This document shows positions 54,327 to 64,000 of a DNA stretch of 64,000 nucleotides, piece by piece. Source of the stretch: Wurfbainia villosa. Its lineage: Eukaryota > Streptophyta > Magnoliopsida > Zingiberales > Zingiberaceae. Within the stretch, counting starts at the first letter, position 1. Each line of letters opens with the position of its first letter. The notes below the pieces were generated by a model. The model was not told the origin of the DNA. It saw only the letters and a program-made list of their open reading frames with translations, and did no database searches. A program made the translations under genes and the position numbers. Where the stretch lies: assembly GCA_025175895.1 (NCBI GenBank), contig JAKLTH010000284.1, forward strand, positions 45,615-109,614. The letters are read 5' to 3'.

Positions 54327-55564
54327 GTTGGTGCAATAATGCCCCAAGCATTTATATGTTTTGATGTTTGGATAATTATCTAAGTTAGGCAATATTTGTG
54401 ATCTAATTGTGAACATGTTTAAGTGACAGAAAAATTCAAGTATGAAGACTTGGTAAAAGAAAAATCCAAGTGTGATCTTGGCAAGAGAAGTCCAAGGAAA
54501 GGTCTTGGCGGCGTAAGTCCAAGCATGAAGTCTTAGCGGCGTAAAGTCCAAGCGGACATTGACAAAGGAAGTCCAAAGGTAAGTCTTAGCAGCGTAAGTC
54601 CAAGCATGTAGTCTTGGCGGTATAAAGTCCAAGCGTACTTTGGCAAAAGAGAAACCCAAGACATGACGAAACCGAGGGAAGCTCTTGGAAGCTAGTGCAA
54701 GGATGAAGGAGTCGCGGACTCAGAGGGATCCTAGAGGCGCAAGGCTAAAGGAAGAGCTAGAAGGTTGAGTCTAGGTCTAGGGAGTTAGTTTCAAGTATAA
54801 TTTTTATCATACTTGAAGTATTAGTCGACTGGAGACATGTTTCAGTTGACTGATCAATCACTCGGATCAAGGTGGCTGTTCGGCACACGATCGCCTAGGT
54901 TAGCATGATCGATTACGCCATCATTCTACGCCAACCTCAGGCCGATTGATCAAGTTGGCATCGGGCACAGAATAGAGTCGGACTTGACTCCTCACGGGGA
55001 TCACTCAACTAATCGCTACATCAGTCGCCTGATGGAGTGATCAGTCGATTGATCAACCTACCGTTGGAAATGGCGGTTGCGAATCCCCGTGGATCCGCCT
55101 CATCAGATGTCGTTGGCTTCGGCGGCAGTCGACTGATGGAGACCATCAGTCGACTGATCAAGGCTCAATAGGAAAAACAACCCTCTCTCTATAAAAAGAG
55201 GGCATGAGGTGCTTGAAGAGGCTAGTGCTTATCTTCCAACTTTATTCTCAAGCTTCCCATGATTTTCTAAGCTTTCTAAGTGTTCTAATCCTCCTCTTCT
55301 CTAATCTTCATCTTCATCAATTGTAAAGAAGAGGAGAGAGTATTGTAAAGAAAGCTTTCTTAGTGGAGACTCTTTGGATTGATCCACCTTAAGGATCGCC
55401 GTGGAGTAGGAGCTTAATCTCCGAACCAGGTAAACTCTTTCTTGTTAGCAATTGTTCTTTTAGTCTCTTAATTTCATTTAGTATTTGCTTTGCTTCCGCT
55501 AACTTTGCTTGTAGAAATGAAAAGAGGCTATTCACCCCCTCTAGCCTTCCAAAGATCTACAACA
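54327..55564 (+). repeat. 3' LTR of element E
   Basis: 1238 bp, TGTTGGTGCAATAATGCC ... CTACAACA, homologous to the 5' LTR. It is shorter by about 140 bp, chiefly in the palindrome region (40440-40620 against 55060-55130). The target duplication ATAAT follows. Confidence 0.9.
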
Positions 55565-55569
55565 ATAAT

Positions 55570-56571
55570 CACAGTTTCAAATTTTACAATAAAAAGAAAT
55601 TATACTAGTTATACCTGACGTATCACGTGCAACGGGAATGACATCAACCAGAGCAACTCTCGCTAGAATTGCCTCTATCCGTATCCACACCGAGTACAGT
55701 CGGGATAGCTTCACCAAGCTACAAGCCTTGTCTTCGTAGGAGTCACTAGCCTCATGTTGAAGACGATGTGATCGAGAGAAGATCATAATCCGAATCAAAA
55801 TTCGGATTTGAAAATGAGTCCCCAAAACTCGCTTCTCCGGAGAGGTATTCGTCAACCGATTGACGAATCCTTGGTCCTCCACCTATGAGGATTATCGGAG
55901 ATCGAATCCCAAGCAAGGTAGCCGCTGTCGGAGCTCCAAATGTCGTTCAAACGATGCTTCAACACGAAAGCAACTGGATAGCTTGGTGGTGGATTTGCAT
56001 CGGCCCAAAGGAGGAAGGCCGACTGCTCCTTGGACATCAGAGCCAAGGGATGTCACCGGAGGGTTGCCGACAGCAGTAGGTGGCTTGTAGAAGCTGGTGG
56101 CGTCAGCAGCAGCAGCTGCAAGAGGCGGCAGCAAGGTTGGGCGGCAACCTTGTTGGGCGGCAAGAAGAGGAGAAGGGCTTGGGTTGCTAGGGTTTCCCAA
56201 AAACAAGTTAACCACGAAAAACCCTTAAGCCATGTTTTATAGAGAACACATTCTCCTAACGATTATTGGTTCATAACCAAAACCCGTTAACCCTCTTCAA
56301 TAACTTAAGTTAAAATAAACCAAACCTAGTTTCTCTCGATATGAGAATCTCATTCTCAAGCTCGTTTTTAATCCTTCGGATTACACTTGTTGTGCGTGTG
56401 ACCAAATAGGTTCTTGGTTTATGTTGGCTATCTATAATTAACCATTAATTATAGAATGGTCATGAGTGACACCTAGTAGTACATCATGATCCCCAATTAA
56501 TCGAAAAATCAATGATTGATCCATAACCATTTCTGAAACCCTTCAGCAGATACAATGAATCGTGCCCCGTT
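55570..56571 (-). repeat. LTR H, main part (minus strand)
   Basis: Joins 39557-39701 across element E. On the minus strand a TATA box (CTATAAAAC, near 56240-56232) precedes a GGCGGCAA/TTGCCGCC-rich transcribed part, as in plant copia LTRs. The start of the LTR is cut at 56571 by element D. Ala-rich frames here (for example 56215-55892) are LTR sequence, not genes. Its internal region is not in the window. Confidence 0.45.
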
Positions 56572-58036
56572 TGTTGGAACGTCGGTGGCCGGCTAGAGGG
56601 GGGTAAATATCCCTCAATCGTCGTACGGTGGAATACGATCGTTCGTCATGCGTCGCTTGTCTACAATTGTCGTTAGCGCAGCAGAAACAATAGAAACAAA
56701 TAGAAATACTAACAACAACACAAGCACATGCAAATACACATGATATACGTGGTTCGGAACCGAATGGTTCCTACTCCACGGGTGAGCTCAACGAGCTCTA
56801 GTTATGCGCACGACACTAACTAAACTCCTTCTTGACAGCACATCGGAGGTGGAGAAACCTCGTACAAGCTATTACAATAGTAATACAAAAGTTCAAGCAA
56901 GAATACAACTACAATACGAAATACAAGTAAAGGACACTATACACAAATCGCTTTGAATCACTTGCTTGTTGCTTGCTTTGGATTGACTTTGAAGGTCTGG
57001 AATGCAGCAGCAATTCCCCTTCAAAATCTTTCCAAAAGTCTTGGCGAAATTCTCTATCTCAAGCTCCATTTATAACTTGTATCGAGCTGATTCCGTGCCC
57101 ATCAGTCGATTGATCGTGACCATCAGTCAACTGGTCCTGTAGTCATTGTCTCACAACGACTTGATGCACGCTGGCCAAACTCCAACGGATCCACCATCAG
57201 TCGACTGATGGTCCCATCAGTCGAGTGGTCACCGTGACCACTCGATTGGAAAACCTTCCGTAACTGAAAACACCCCGATCAGTCGAATGATCCCATAATC
57301 GATCGATGGTGTTTGCAATGATCGCCTCCCCAGATCGTCACCAGAACTCGTCGGCCGAACACCAGTCGAGCCCAATCGACCTAGAGCAGTCGACTGATGT
57401 CAGGTAAAACCTCAAACACCAAGTTGTTTGAGCATCCAACCGTCGAGTAAACCCTCAAACATAACGTTTGAGCCTCCGACACTCAGTCTTAGCCACTTGG
57501 CCAAGTCCACCTCATCCTCTCATGGAGTTCCCCTCCGAAGCTCTCTTCCCTCGGCCTACATCCCTCGGATGCACCAAGCGCATGACTTCGCAATGCCATC
57601 CTTCGCGTCTCTTGCCCTCGAAGTATGCTTCCCTTGGGCCTCACTCCATTCGCTCCCTGTCTGGCGGTCCCTCGGATGTACCGAGCACACGGTTTTGCAA
57701 TGCCATCCTTCACCGACTCAAGGACCCCGAGCCTAGTGAACTTACCAAGTACTCAAGACTTCCCACACCAAGCCTCATGCTTGGATTTTCACCGCCAAGG
57801 CTACACACTTGGACTTACATGGCCAACCCATGTTAGACTTTCCAACACCAAGCCCTATGCCTGGATTTTCCCAACACCAAGTCCCATGCTTGGAATTTTC
57901 ACTACCAAGGCTACACACTTAGATTTACGTGACCAACCCATGTTGGACTTCCCATGACAATCCCATATCATGCGTTTTATCTAACATCAAAATATAGTTC
58001 GAGTCAAACTCGAGTCCTGGGCCGATTGCACCAACA
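56572..58036 (-). repeat. 3' LTR of element D
   Basis: 1465 bp, TGTTGGTGCAATCGG (at 58036) to GACGTTCCAACA (at 56572) on the minus strand. It contains the palindrome CCATCAGTCGACTGATGG (57194-57211), identical to the one in SIRE-B, other CAGTCGACTG variants (57080-57400), and AAGTCCAAGCATGGGACTTGG-like words (57750-57960, minus strand) recalling the E LTR. Confidence 0.8.
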
Positions 58037-58055
58037 ATCTCCCCCTTTTTGATGT
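58037..58055 (-). other. Polypurine tract of element D
   Basis: ATCAAAAAGGGGGAGAT on the minus strand lies directly upstream of the LTR start. It is the same tract as in SIRE-B (23011-23027). Confidence 0.8.
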
Positions 58056-59589
58056 TCGACAAAACCTCAAACCCAAGTCTACCAATTATTCCCAATTGGC
58101 AATTCTCACAATCCAATGAGAATTTCAACTATCCCAATTGGTAACTTCTCCTCCTGTTTGACATACATCAAAAAGTTCCTCCCTAAGGGTATGAATGTCT
58201 CATATCCCAATGAGATCTTACAATCTCTCCCTTGGAGGAACACATGCCTATAATCTTTCTAGTGATACGTCCCATATCACTTAAGAGAGGCAACCCAATT
58301 TTCCTCCCATGAGAAAAAAATACACATCCATCTTCCCATGATGGATACCTCCCCATAAAAGCTTGCTTCCCTTTGACCATTGCACCAACAATGTCCTTGG
58401 AGAGTCCCTAAGCCAATAGGAACATTAAACAATCAAAATTAAAGCAAAGTTCAACAATGAACTCTCATCCACCTTAAAATTGATACTCACCCTAATCACT
58501 TCTCCTAATCCATATCCAATGGATTTCTACTCTTTCCAATGCTCTCCATAGCATGTCCTAGGGTTAGGAGTGATTAGGGGACCAAACCATAGCTGAACAT
58601 GGGCCTAACCACCATGGTTTACTCGAAATCAGATCGTATATCACGATCACATTTCATCTCGATCATAATCCATGGCAATGATCGATAACTGCAAATGCAG
58701 AAATCAGATTTTTAAAAATGAATTTTTGAAATTCGTAAGTAAATATACATAAGGTTCAAAATCATGAAATTTTGTATGTATATTACTTATTACAATCATT
58801 ATGGGTGAAAAATATTAGAAAATTATTTTACCCACAAAATAGTGAGATTGATACAAAATTCAAAAGTTAAGAAAAGCTTCAATATTGAGCCTTCTTTGTA
58901 TCATCCCATTCAATGGTGATTGCTATCACAAGATAGACTTCACCAAGATTTTTCAAAATATTTTTGAAATGTTTTTAAAACCTTTAATTCCTTTTCCCTA
59001 AACATCTCACTTGTATCTACATGTGTAAAACACATACAAGTCAAATATTAGTGAGATGTGGGGACTTTGTTATTTAGGGTTTCATGCATATCTCTAGGCA
59101 ACATTATTTGATTCCCTTATGCATGGGACTTCAAATCATGCCTTAGTCCTTAAATCCATTTTATTTATGCATGAATGATGATTATGACATAATTGATAAC
59201 TTGAATAAGAATGTGCCAAAATCATGATGTCATGACATGTGAATGAAATATAAGTATACTTGACATATAAACATAACCCTAAAAATGATCATGATATTTT
59301 ATATGATAAAAATAAATATGATGTCATGTCATGGCAAGGCAAATAAAGCATGAAAATTATAAGATACTAAGGTATAGAATACCTAAGTGTTAAATTCAAA
59401 TTGTCATTTCTAAGATTAAACCCATTTTTGCCTTGATGCCATTATCCCCCTAGTGTGCCACAAACCCAAAATGATGCACCAATACTTCTAAGACCTAATT
59501 GTGCCAATTTAATCATTTTTAATCTTCTCAAACCACATTGGCACATCCTAATGTGTCAACTCACCATGGCTAGGTTAGCTACCCATCCA
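58056..59589 (-). other. Non-coding 3' region of element D
   Basis: AT-rich, with a text similar to the post-pol region of E (53400-53640). Besides the hairpin, no frame or domain is seen on either strand. Confidence 0.6.
59002..59059 (-). other. Conserved nested hairpin in the 3' region of element D
   Basis: Outer arms ACATCTCAC (59002-59010) and GTGAGATGT (59051-59059), 9 perfect pairs. Inside, ACTTGT pairs with ACAAGT, and ATGTGT pairs with ACACAT around AAA. It is the counterpart of the SIRE-B and E hairpins. Confidence 0.6.
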
Positions 59590-59815
59590 CTTAGGGTTGA
59601 CACACCCTAACCCATCTAGCGTTAATCGATCACGCTTCTAGGAACCCAATACCTATTGGAGCTCCTTGGGTTGACTAGGTATTCACTAGGGATAACTTCC
59701 CTAGATACCTATCTAATGCCCCTTTTAGGTTTTGACATATTAGTCATTTGGGTCTTTCCCAGGTCAACTCTAGAGGTGACTCCTCCTTTGACCTTCTTAG
59801 TGGCTTTCTTGATTT
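59590..59815 (-). pseudogene. gag-protease linker trace of element D
   Basis: Minus-strand codons with KKATKKVKGGVTSR and VIPSEYLVNPRSSNRYWVPR resemble the sirevirus linker between the gag coiled region and the protease. Stops are present. Cut by B3 at 59815. Confidence 0.55.
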
Positions 59816-61742
59816 TGTAGGGATGTATACTGAAAAGTCTATCTTTTGTATGAACATATTTATTTTGAAATAAGAATCACATGATCATTGTTTGCATATT
59901 TTTATGGTTATGCAATATTGTCTCATACTTTACATTGTAGATAACATGGTGTGTGGTGTCACACAGGAGATCATGTTATCGACCCCTTGAAAAGTATAAG
60001 TAAAGGCTCATAACCGAGATGGCTTTGGACAAACCATCGGAATGGTTGTAGTGTGATTTGGTGTTGGTTTGTCTTGACCATAGAATCACACTAGTGCACT
60101 TTGTGTGTATTGAGCAGGACCGACATAGAGGTGATTTGATTTATTGCTGACTACACAATCGAATCGGACCTCAGATATTATTTAGTACATGCTCTTAATC
60201 CCGATATAATAACGGGCACATATACTTAGTACTCATCTCTTTGATTTACCAATGGGCGAGATTTATAGATTAAATCGATAGGCTCGGTAAGTTGGGAGAT
60301 GATATTATTTATATGGTGTGTCGTTGATTATAGGAGGAAACTGTGTCCTATATATTAGGATGATGATGTCCCCTTGAGGAGCTCATAAGGTTCATCATGT
60401 AAACCCTGCAGGTGGACTTGGTCCGGCATGATGAAAAGGTTGAGTGGTACTAATCAAGGAGTTAGATGTTGATTAATTAATGGTCAGTAAATTAATTAAT
60501 CGACGAACATTCGAGATCTTAAACACGGGGAGAAAATGTACAAATAATATATGGAGCCCATATTATCATATGGGGGTTGGTGAGGTAGATCAAAGATTAA
60601 CCTTTAGTAGATTGGATCATCATTAGTGGATCAGACTTTATGTGAGCTTGATCCATGGGTGGCCAAGACCCAACTCCTCCTCATGGTCCCTAATGTAGCC
60701 TATTAACACCTCATGAAGCTTAGATCCAATGGATAGAAACAAAACTCTAAGATCCATTGGTAGAGATTAAATCTCTAAGATCCGACGGTTGAGATTAAAT
60801 CTCTAGATCCGACGGTTGATATTAAATCCCTAGAACCAATGGATGAGATTAATTCATGACTTATCCCTAAATCTATAAAAGGATGGCATGGAGTTGGCGT
60901 GAACAAGAATTGGAGGAGAGCTAGGGTTTGGGCGGCAAGAAGCAATCCTATTTGAGATAGGATTGGGATTAGGGTTTGGAGGCAAGGGTGGCACCAAATA
61001 AGGAAGGTTCATTCTCTCTTCTTCTTCCTCTTTTTGCCAACGTCCAGCACCCTTCCCAGTTTTTTTCCAGCCTTGGCCGGCACCCAAAAGCTTCCTTTTC
61101 CCTCTCCTTAGGTGGTTGAAGGAAGATATAGGGTTTCCCTTGGTGTCTTGGTAGTTTTCCACCACTTTCTCCTCCTTCTAGTTGGCCAGCGGCAAGGGTT
61201 TGGTGTGATCCTTGTTGGTTGGTTTTAGGGAGGAGAAAAACCTTGTTTCTATTCTTCCTCTTGCTTTGGAAGAGCAAGGAAGGAAGATTTGTGATCTAGG
61301 AGCTTTGACTTTTGGTGGATCGTCGCCCACACGACGTCCAAAAGGAGGAAGGTCATACATTAGAAGATCATGAGGTATATCTATTCTCTTTTCTCTTTTG
61401 TTTCTTTCTTGGTTTTGTTTTGCAAATATAAGCATGTTATATTTCTGTAAATGGCTAAATAATACTTGGATCTCGAGCATAAACATGAAAACCGGTGATC
61501 CGGACATCGTCTATTCCGCGGCTACTCGTAGAATAGAGGATGGTCGCTTGAACAACTAGTTTGTTCAAGTGACCTCTCTAAACGAATAGCACGACGATAA
61601 ATTGGTTGCTTTGGGAATCCCTTTTGTCTAGGATTAATTTTTTTTTAATCCGGGGACATCGAAGGGATCACCATGGTCAAGCAACCGAGGTGAAGGGGAA
61701 GCGAAGTTTCCCCCCACGGACTCGACAAAGCAAAACCCTTCA
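59816..61742 (+). repeat. 5' LTR of B3
   Basis: 1927 bp, TGTAGGGATGTATACTG ... AACCCTTCA. Four 27-bp units (60744-60852). TATA box CTATAAAA (60873-60880). It has the block of about 170 bp missing from LTR copy 1 but lacks several hundred bp of the GGCGGCAA-rich part found in copies 1 and 2. Confidence 0.85.
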
Positions 61743-62803
61743 ATTGGTATCATAGCCAAAGTTTCCGGTTTTGTGTGTTTAGGATTCGGTTAATTTTTAT
61801 GCACTTTTTCATATATTATATGTGTCGGATAATAGTAGGATATGCGTAGTTTAACTCTTTGGTTGCAGGCATAAGATCCGACTATTATGGCCATGTGTGT
61901 GTATGTGATTGTATGTGTGTAAATATTTATTTTGTTGAATCCTCGGGGTTGACGAGGCTAGTATTTAGTTTTTGTAAATTAAATACGGCATTGTTTAGCC
62001 ACTCTTTATTTTATTTTACTTTCGATCTAGATTTCATGTACACTCCCTCGTGGAGTATAGGATCGATGGATGTAAATTAAAATAGGTTTTAGACTCGACT
62101 CGGATCTCTGGATGGCTCGTACATGGCGTAGGAGGAGCAGACGAGATGGCCATGCGACGGGAGTCATATTGAAGACAAAAGCCATAATAGTTGAAAAATA
62201 ATTTATTTTTCATATTTATTGCTTTTTGTTTGATATGCATGTCGTAGGCTAGGAAAATTCCTCAATTTTAAATTAATAAGTGGGAGAGAGATATTTATAT
62301 AAATTCTCGCGGCCTCCATTACAATTTGACAAGTGATGCAAACAAACTTGCGCGTCGGCTCTGAGTACCTTCCTCCATATCGGATGGGTTTGTTTGCGGA
62401 TCACAAGGTCGAATATGGTTATAGGAAATTATTAAGGAGCGTGTGTACTTGCCCATCGTAAGACACATAACCCGAGATAATTACCTTAGTACCAAGTAAT
62501 GGTGAACACTTAGATACAAATATAAGTATCCTCCCCATCGGAGTCACTGCTTTTATTTGTAGGGCCAAAGAGGAACCAACTATTAATTTTACTTGTCAAA
62601 AAGTTAGGTTGACAAGATAGTAAAATTAATGGGTAAAACCTCCTCTTACAAATGTAGAATTCGTATACGTCCACACTATCATGGCATACGATATTCTCGG
62701 TGTTTTGAGGTGTTGGTTGATTTTAAAATTTTATTGTTTGAGGAATCAATAATTTTTGAAATCTAATGTTTTGATTTATGTGATTATTAGGTTTTCTTTC
62801 AAA
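61743..62803 (+). other. PBS and leader of B3
   Basis: ATTGGTATCATAGCC begins right after the LTR: the tRNA-iMet-type PBS with one change (TCATAG for TCAGAG). The rest of the leader aligns with 6149-7210 and holds no gene. Confidence 0.75.
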
Positions 62804-63687
62804 ATGACTTTCAACCCACTAGTTGTGATACTGAAAGAGAACAAACTTACTGGACCCAACTATGTAGATTGGAAGAGGAATCTAGACATTGTCTTGACTG
62901 CTGAGGAATACAAATATGTACTCCTCGAAGAGTGCCCTCCCAAGCCTACAGATGATTCTGGGGAAAAGGAGAGAGAGAGCTTTAGGAAGTGGATCAAGGC
63001 CGATGAGATGGCACAGTGTTATATTTTGGCATCTATGTCAAATGTACTCCAACATCAGCATCAAGCCATGCCCACTGCCTATGATATGATGCTCAATCTC
63101 AAGGAACTTTTCGGACACCAGAATCGGGCTGCGAGGAAAGAGCCATGAGAAACTTGATGACGACCACCATGATCGAGGGAACACCCGTGAGGGATCATGT
63201 TCTCAAGATGATGGCTCATTTGAATGAGATGGAGGTCCTAGGAGCTGAGATCGATGGGGAAACCCAGGTCGATATCATACTCCAGTCTCTGCCTAGGAGT
63301 TTTGAGCACCAACTACAACATGAACAAGAGGTTGTATTCTGGCGGAACTTCCGATGTAACTCCAGAGCAAGAGGGACTATTTCTGAGTGCTCAGATGCCG
63401 TGGTGACCTGTAAGGTTTCTACTTCTAAGCCGAAAGGCAAGAAGAAGAAGAAACAAATCGGGGCGAAGGCGGTGGGAGGTACTCAGGGAGGAGTGAAGAA
63501 GCCGAAAGGCAAGTGCTTCACTTGTAAGAAGACTGGACACTGGAAGAAGGACTGCCCGAACCGCAAGAACAAAGGTATATCTTTTGGTCTAGTCGTTGAA
63601 ACATGTTTAGCGGTGTTATCTACCGACACCTGGTGTGTAGATACGAGAGCCACTGATCATGTCTGCAATACTTTGCAGGGGTTCTAG
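62804..63687 (+). pseudogene. gag and protease start of B3, one frameshift
   Basis: The ATG at 62804 (MTFNPLVVILKENKLTGPNY) fits the start at 7211. The capsid region is open to a TGA at 63146-63148, where a one-base loss shifts the frame at ARKEP/AMRNLM. It resumes at 63145 with TPVRDHVLKMMAHLNEMEVL and IILQSLPRSFEHQL. A Lys-rich KGKKKKKQ stretch and the CCHC knuckle CFTCKKTGHWKKDC (about 63512-63553) follow. The protease box reads DTRATDHVC instead of DTGA, so the active-site Gly is replaced, and a stop comes at 63685-63687. Confidence 0.8.
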
Positions 63688-64000
63688 GAAACCAGACGAC
63701 TGGCTGAGGGAGAGATTACCGTGTACTTGGGCGATGCCACGAAGGTGGTGGCTGTTGCAGTGGGAGATGTTCATTTACCTTTTGAGAAAAATAAACTTTT
63801 GGTTCTTAAGAATTGCCTTTATGTACCCTTATTTAGAAAGAATTTAATTTCAGTTTCTAAATTGTTTATGGATGGATATTCTATTTCTTTTAATGACAGA
63901 GTTGTTATAAGAAGAGATAGGGACATTATCTGTTCGGGTGCATTGACAAGAAATTTGTACACACTTGAATCAAAACCTCCCACGATGCAAATCAAGCACA
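63688..64000 (+). pseudogene. Protease end of B3, frameshifted, cut by the window edge
   Basis: Homologous to 7640-7940. The protease end is readable in a shifted frame (LYVPLFRKNLISVSKLFMDG). It runs out of the window before integrase. Confidence 0.65.

Larger units (their letters stand above)
39702..55564 (+). mobile_element. Sirevirus Ty1/copia element E, split by nested element F
   Basis: LTR-to-LTR element with the perfect 5-bp target duplication ATAAT (39697-39701 and 55565-55569). It spans 15,863 bp, of which 43651-50870 is the nested F insertion with its target copy. Parts: 5' LTR 39702-41078, PBS, gag 41133, protease, integrase (split), RT, RNase H to 53114, a 3' region of about 1.2 kb with a hairpin, a 14-bp minisatellite and purine tracts, and 3' LTR 54327-55564. 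Many Trp codons have become TGA stops. Confidence 0.9.
56572..59815 (-). mobile_element. Sirevirus element D (minus strand), 3' LTR and a pol-less interior
   Basis: The 3' LTR (56572-58036) with its purine tract to the right, then non-coding 3'-type sequence, then a trace of the gag-protease linker (59815-59590). Pol is absent between them, so this is an internally deleted derivative. The right side is cut at 59815 by the B3 element. D inserted into LTR H. Confidence 0.75.
59816..64000 (+). mobile_element. B-family copia element, 5' part (B3)
   Basis: 5' LTR, PBS, leader, a full-length gag start and the protease region, then the window ends. It is inserted in element D. It keeps the capsid part of gag that B1 and B2 lack. 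Confidence 0.85.

Noticed and set aside
55892..56242. Ala/Ser-rich frames on both strands
   Set aside because: They lie in LTR H, have no domain and overlap each other.
57428..57957. Pro/Ser-rich frames on the plus strand
   Set aside because: Antisense readings of the D LTR, with no start context or domain.

Overview
This window looks like plant nuclear DNA, probably from a large, repeat-rich genome. The evidence is nested LTR retrotransposons, hAT DNA transposons, a MITE, TATA boxes inside LTRs, and a spliced PR-10/Bet v 1 gene. A monocot, perhaps of the ginger/banana group, is only a guess from the general look of the PR-10 protein and the copia families. There are no bacterial operons, rRNA genes or CRISPR arrays. 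Almost everything is transposon. The only plausible host genes are one two-exon PR-10 gene (27709-28368, minus) and a broken exon of an AVT1-like amino acid transporter (28371-28464 plus 35049-35209).

Layout, left to right. At 1-2580 is the 5' part of a minus-strand sirevirus-type copia element (A), inserted into a second copia family (B). At 2581-12496 is a B tandem array: truncated internal, LTR, degenerate internal, LTR. This array is inserted into a RICESLEEPER-like hAT transposon (12497-15019), which itself interrupts a minus-strand sirevirus LTR (15020-15262). At 15266-24147 is a complete but decayed plus-strand sirevirus (SIRE-B; TSD CATTA). At 24148-25970 are a gag remnant and the 5' LTR of another minus-strand copy. 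From 25971 to 27700 there is no recognisable gene, only a long degenerate repeat. Next come PR-10 and the AVT1 fragment, the latter split by copia element C (28465-35043), whose polyprotein frame is nearly intact. At 35380-35846 is a hAT MITE. AT-rich sequence with a triplicated repeat follows, then a TTF-type hAT remnant (37854-39417).

At 39557-56571 is a minus-strand LTR (H), split by sirevirus E (39702-55564; TSD ATAAT). E is in turn split by F (43651-50865), a large non-autonomous LTR element with no pol. At 56572-59815 is a minus-strand sirevirus derivative (D) that has lost pol. It is interrupted by a third B element, which runs off the right end (59816-64000).

The most unusual features: (1) each LTR of F carries two tandem tRNA-Asp-like modules with A-box and B-box motifs, while the F primer site is complementary to the 3' end of tRNA-Asp; (2) a nested hairpin just downstream of pol, with an ATCTCA...TGAGAT core stem, recurs in sireviruses SIRE-B, E and D; (3) PR-10 and the AVT1 exon are joined head to head within a few bases; (4) an identical 18-bp palindrome occurs in LTRs of different sirevirus families. 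All readings are by eye from the sequence; no alignment or database search was run.
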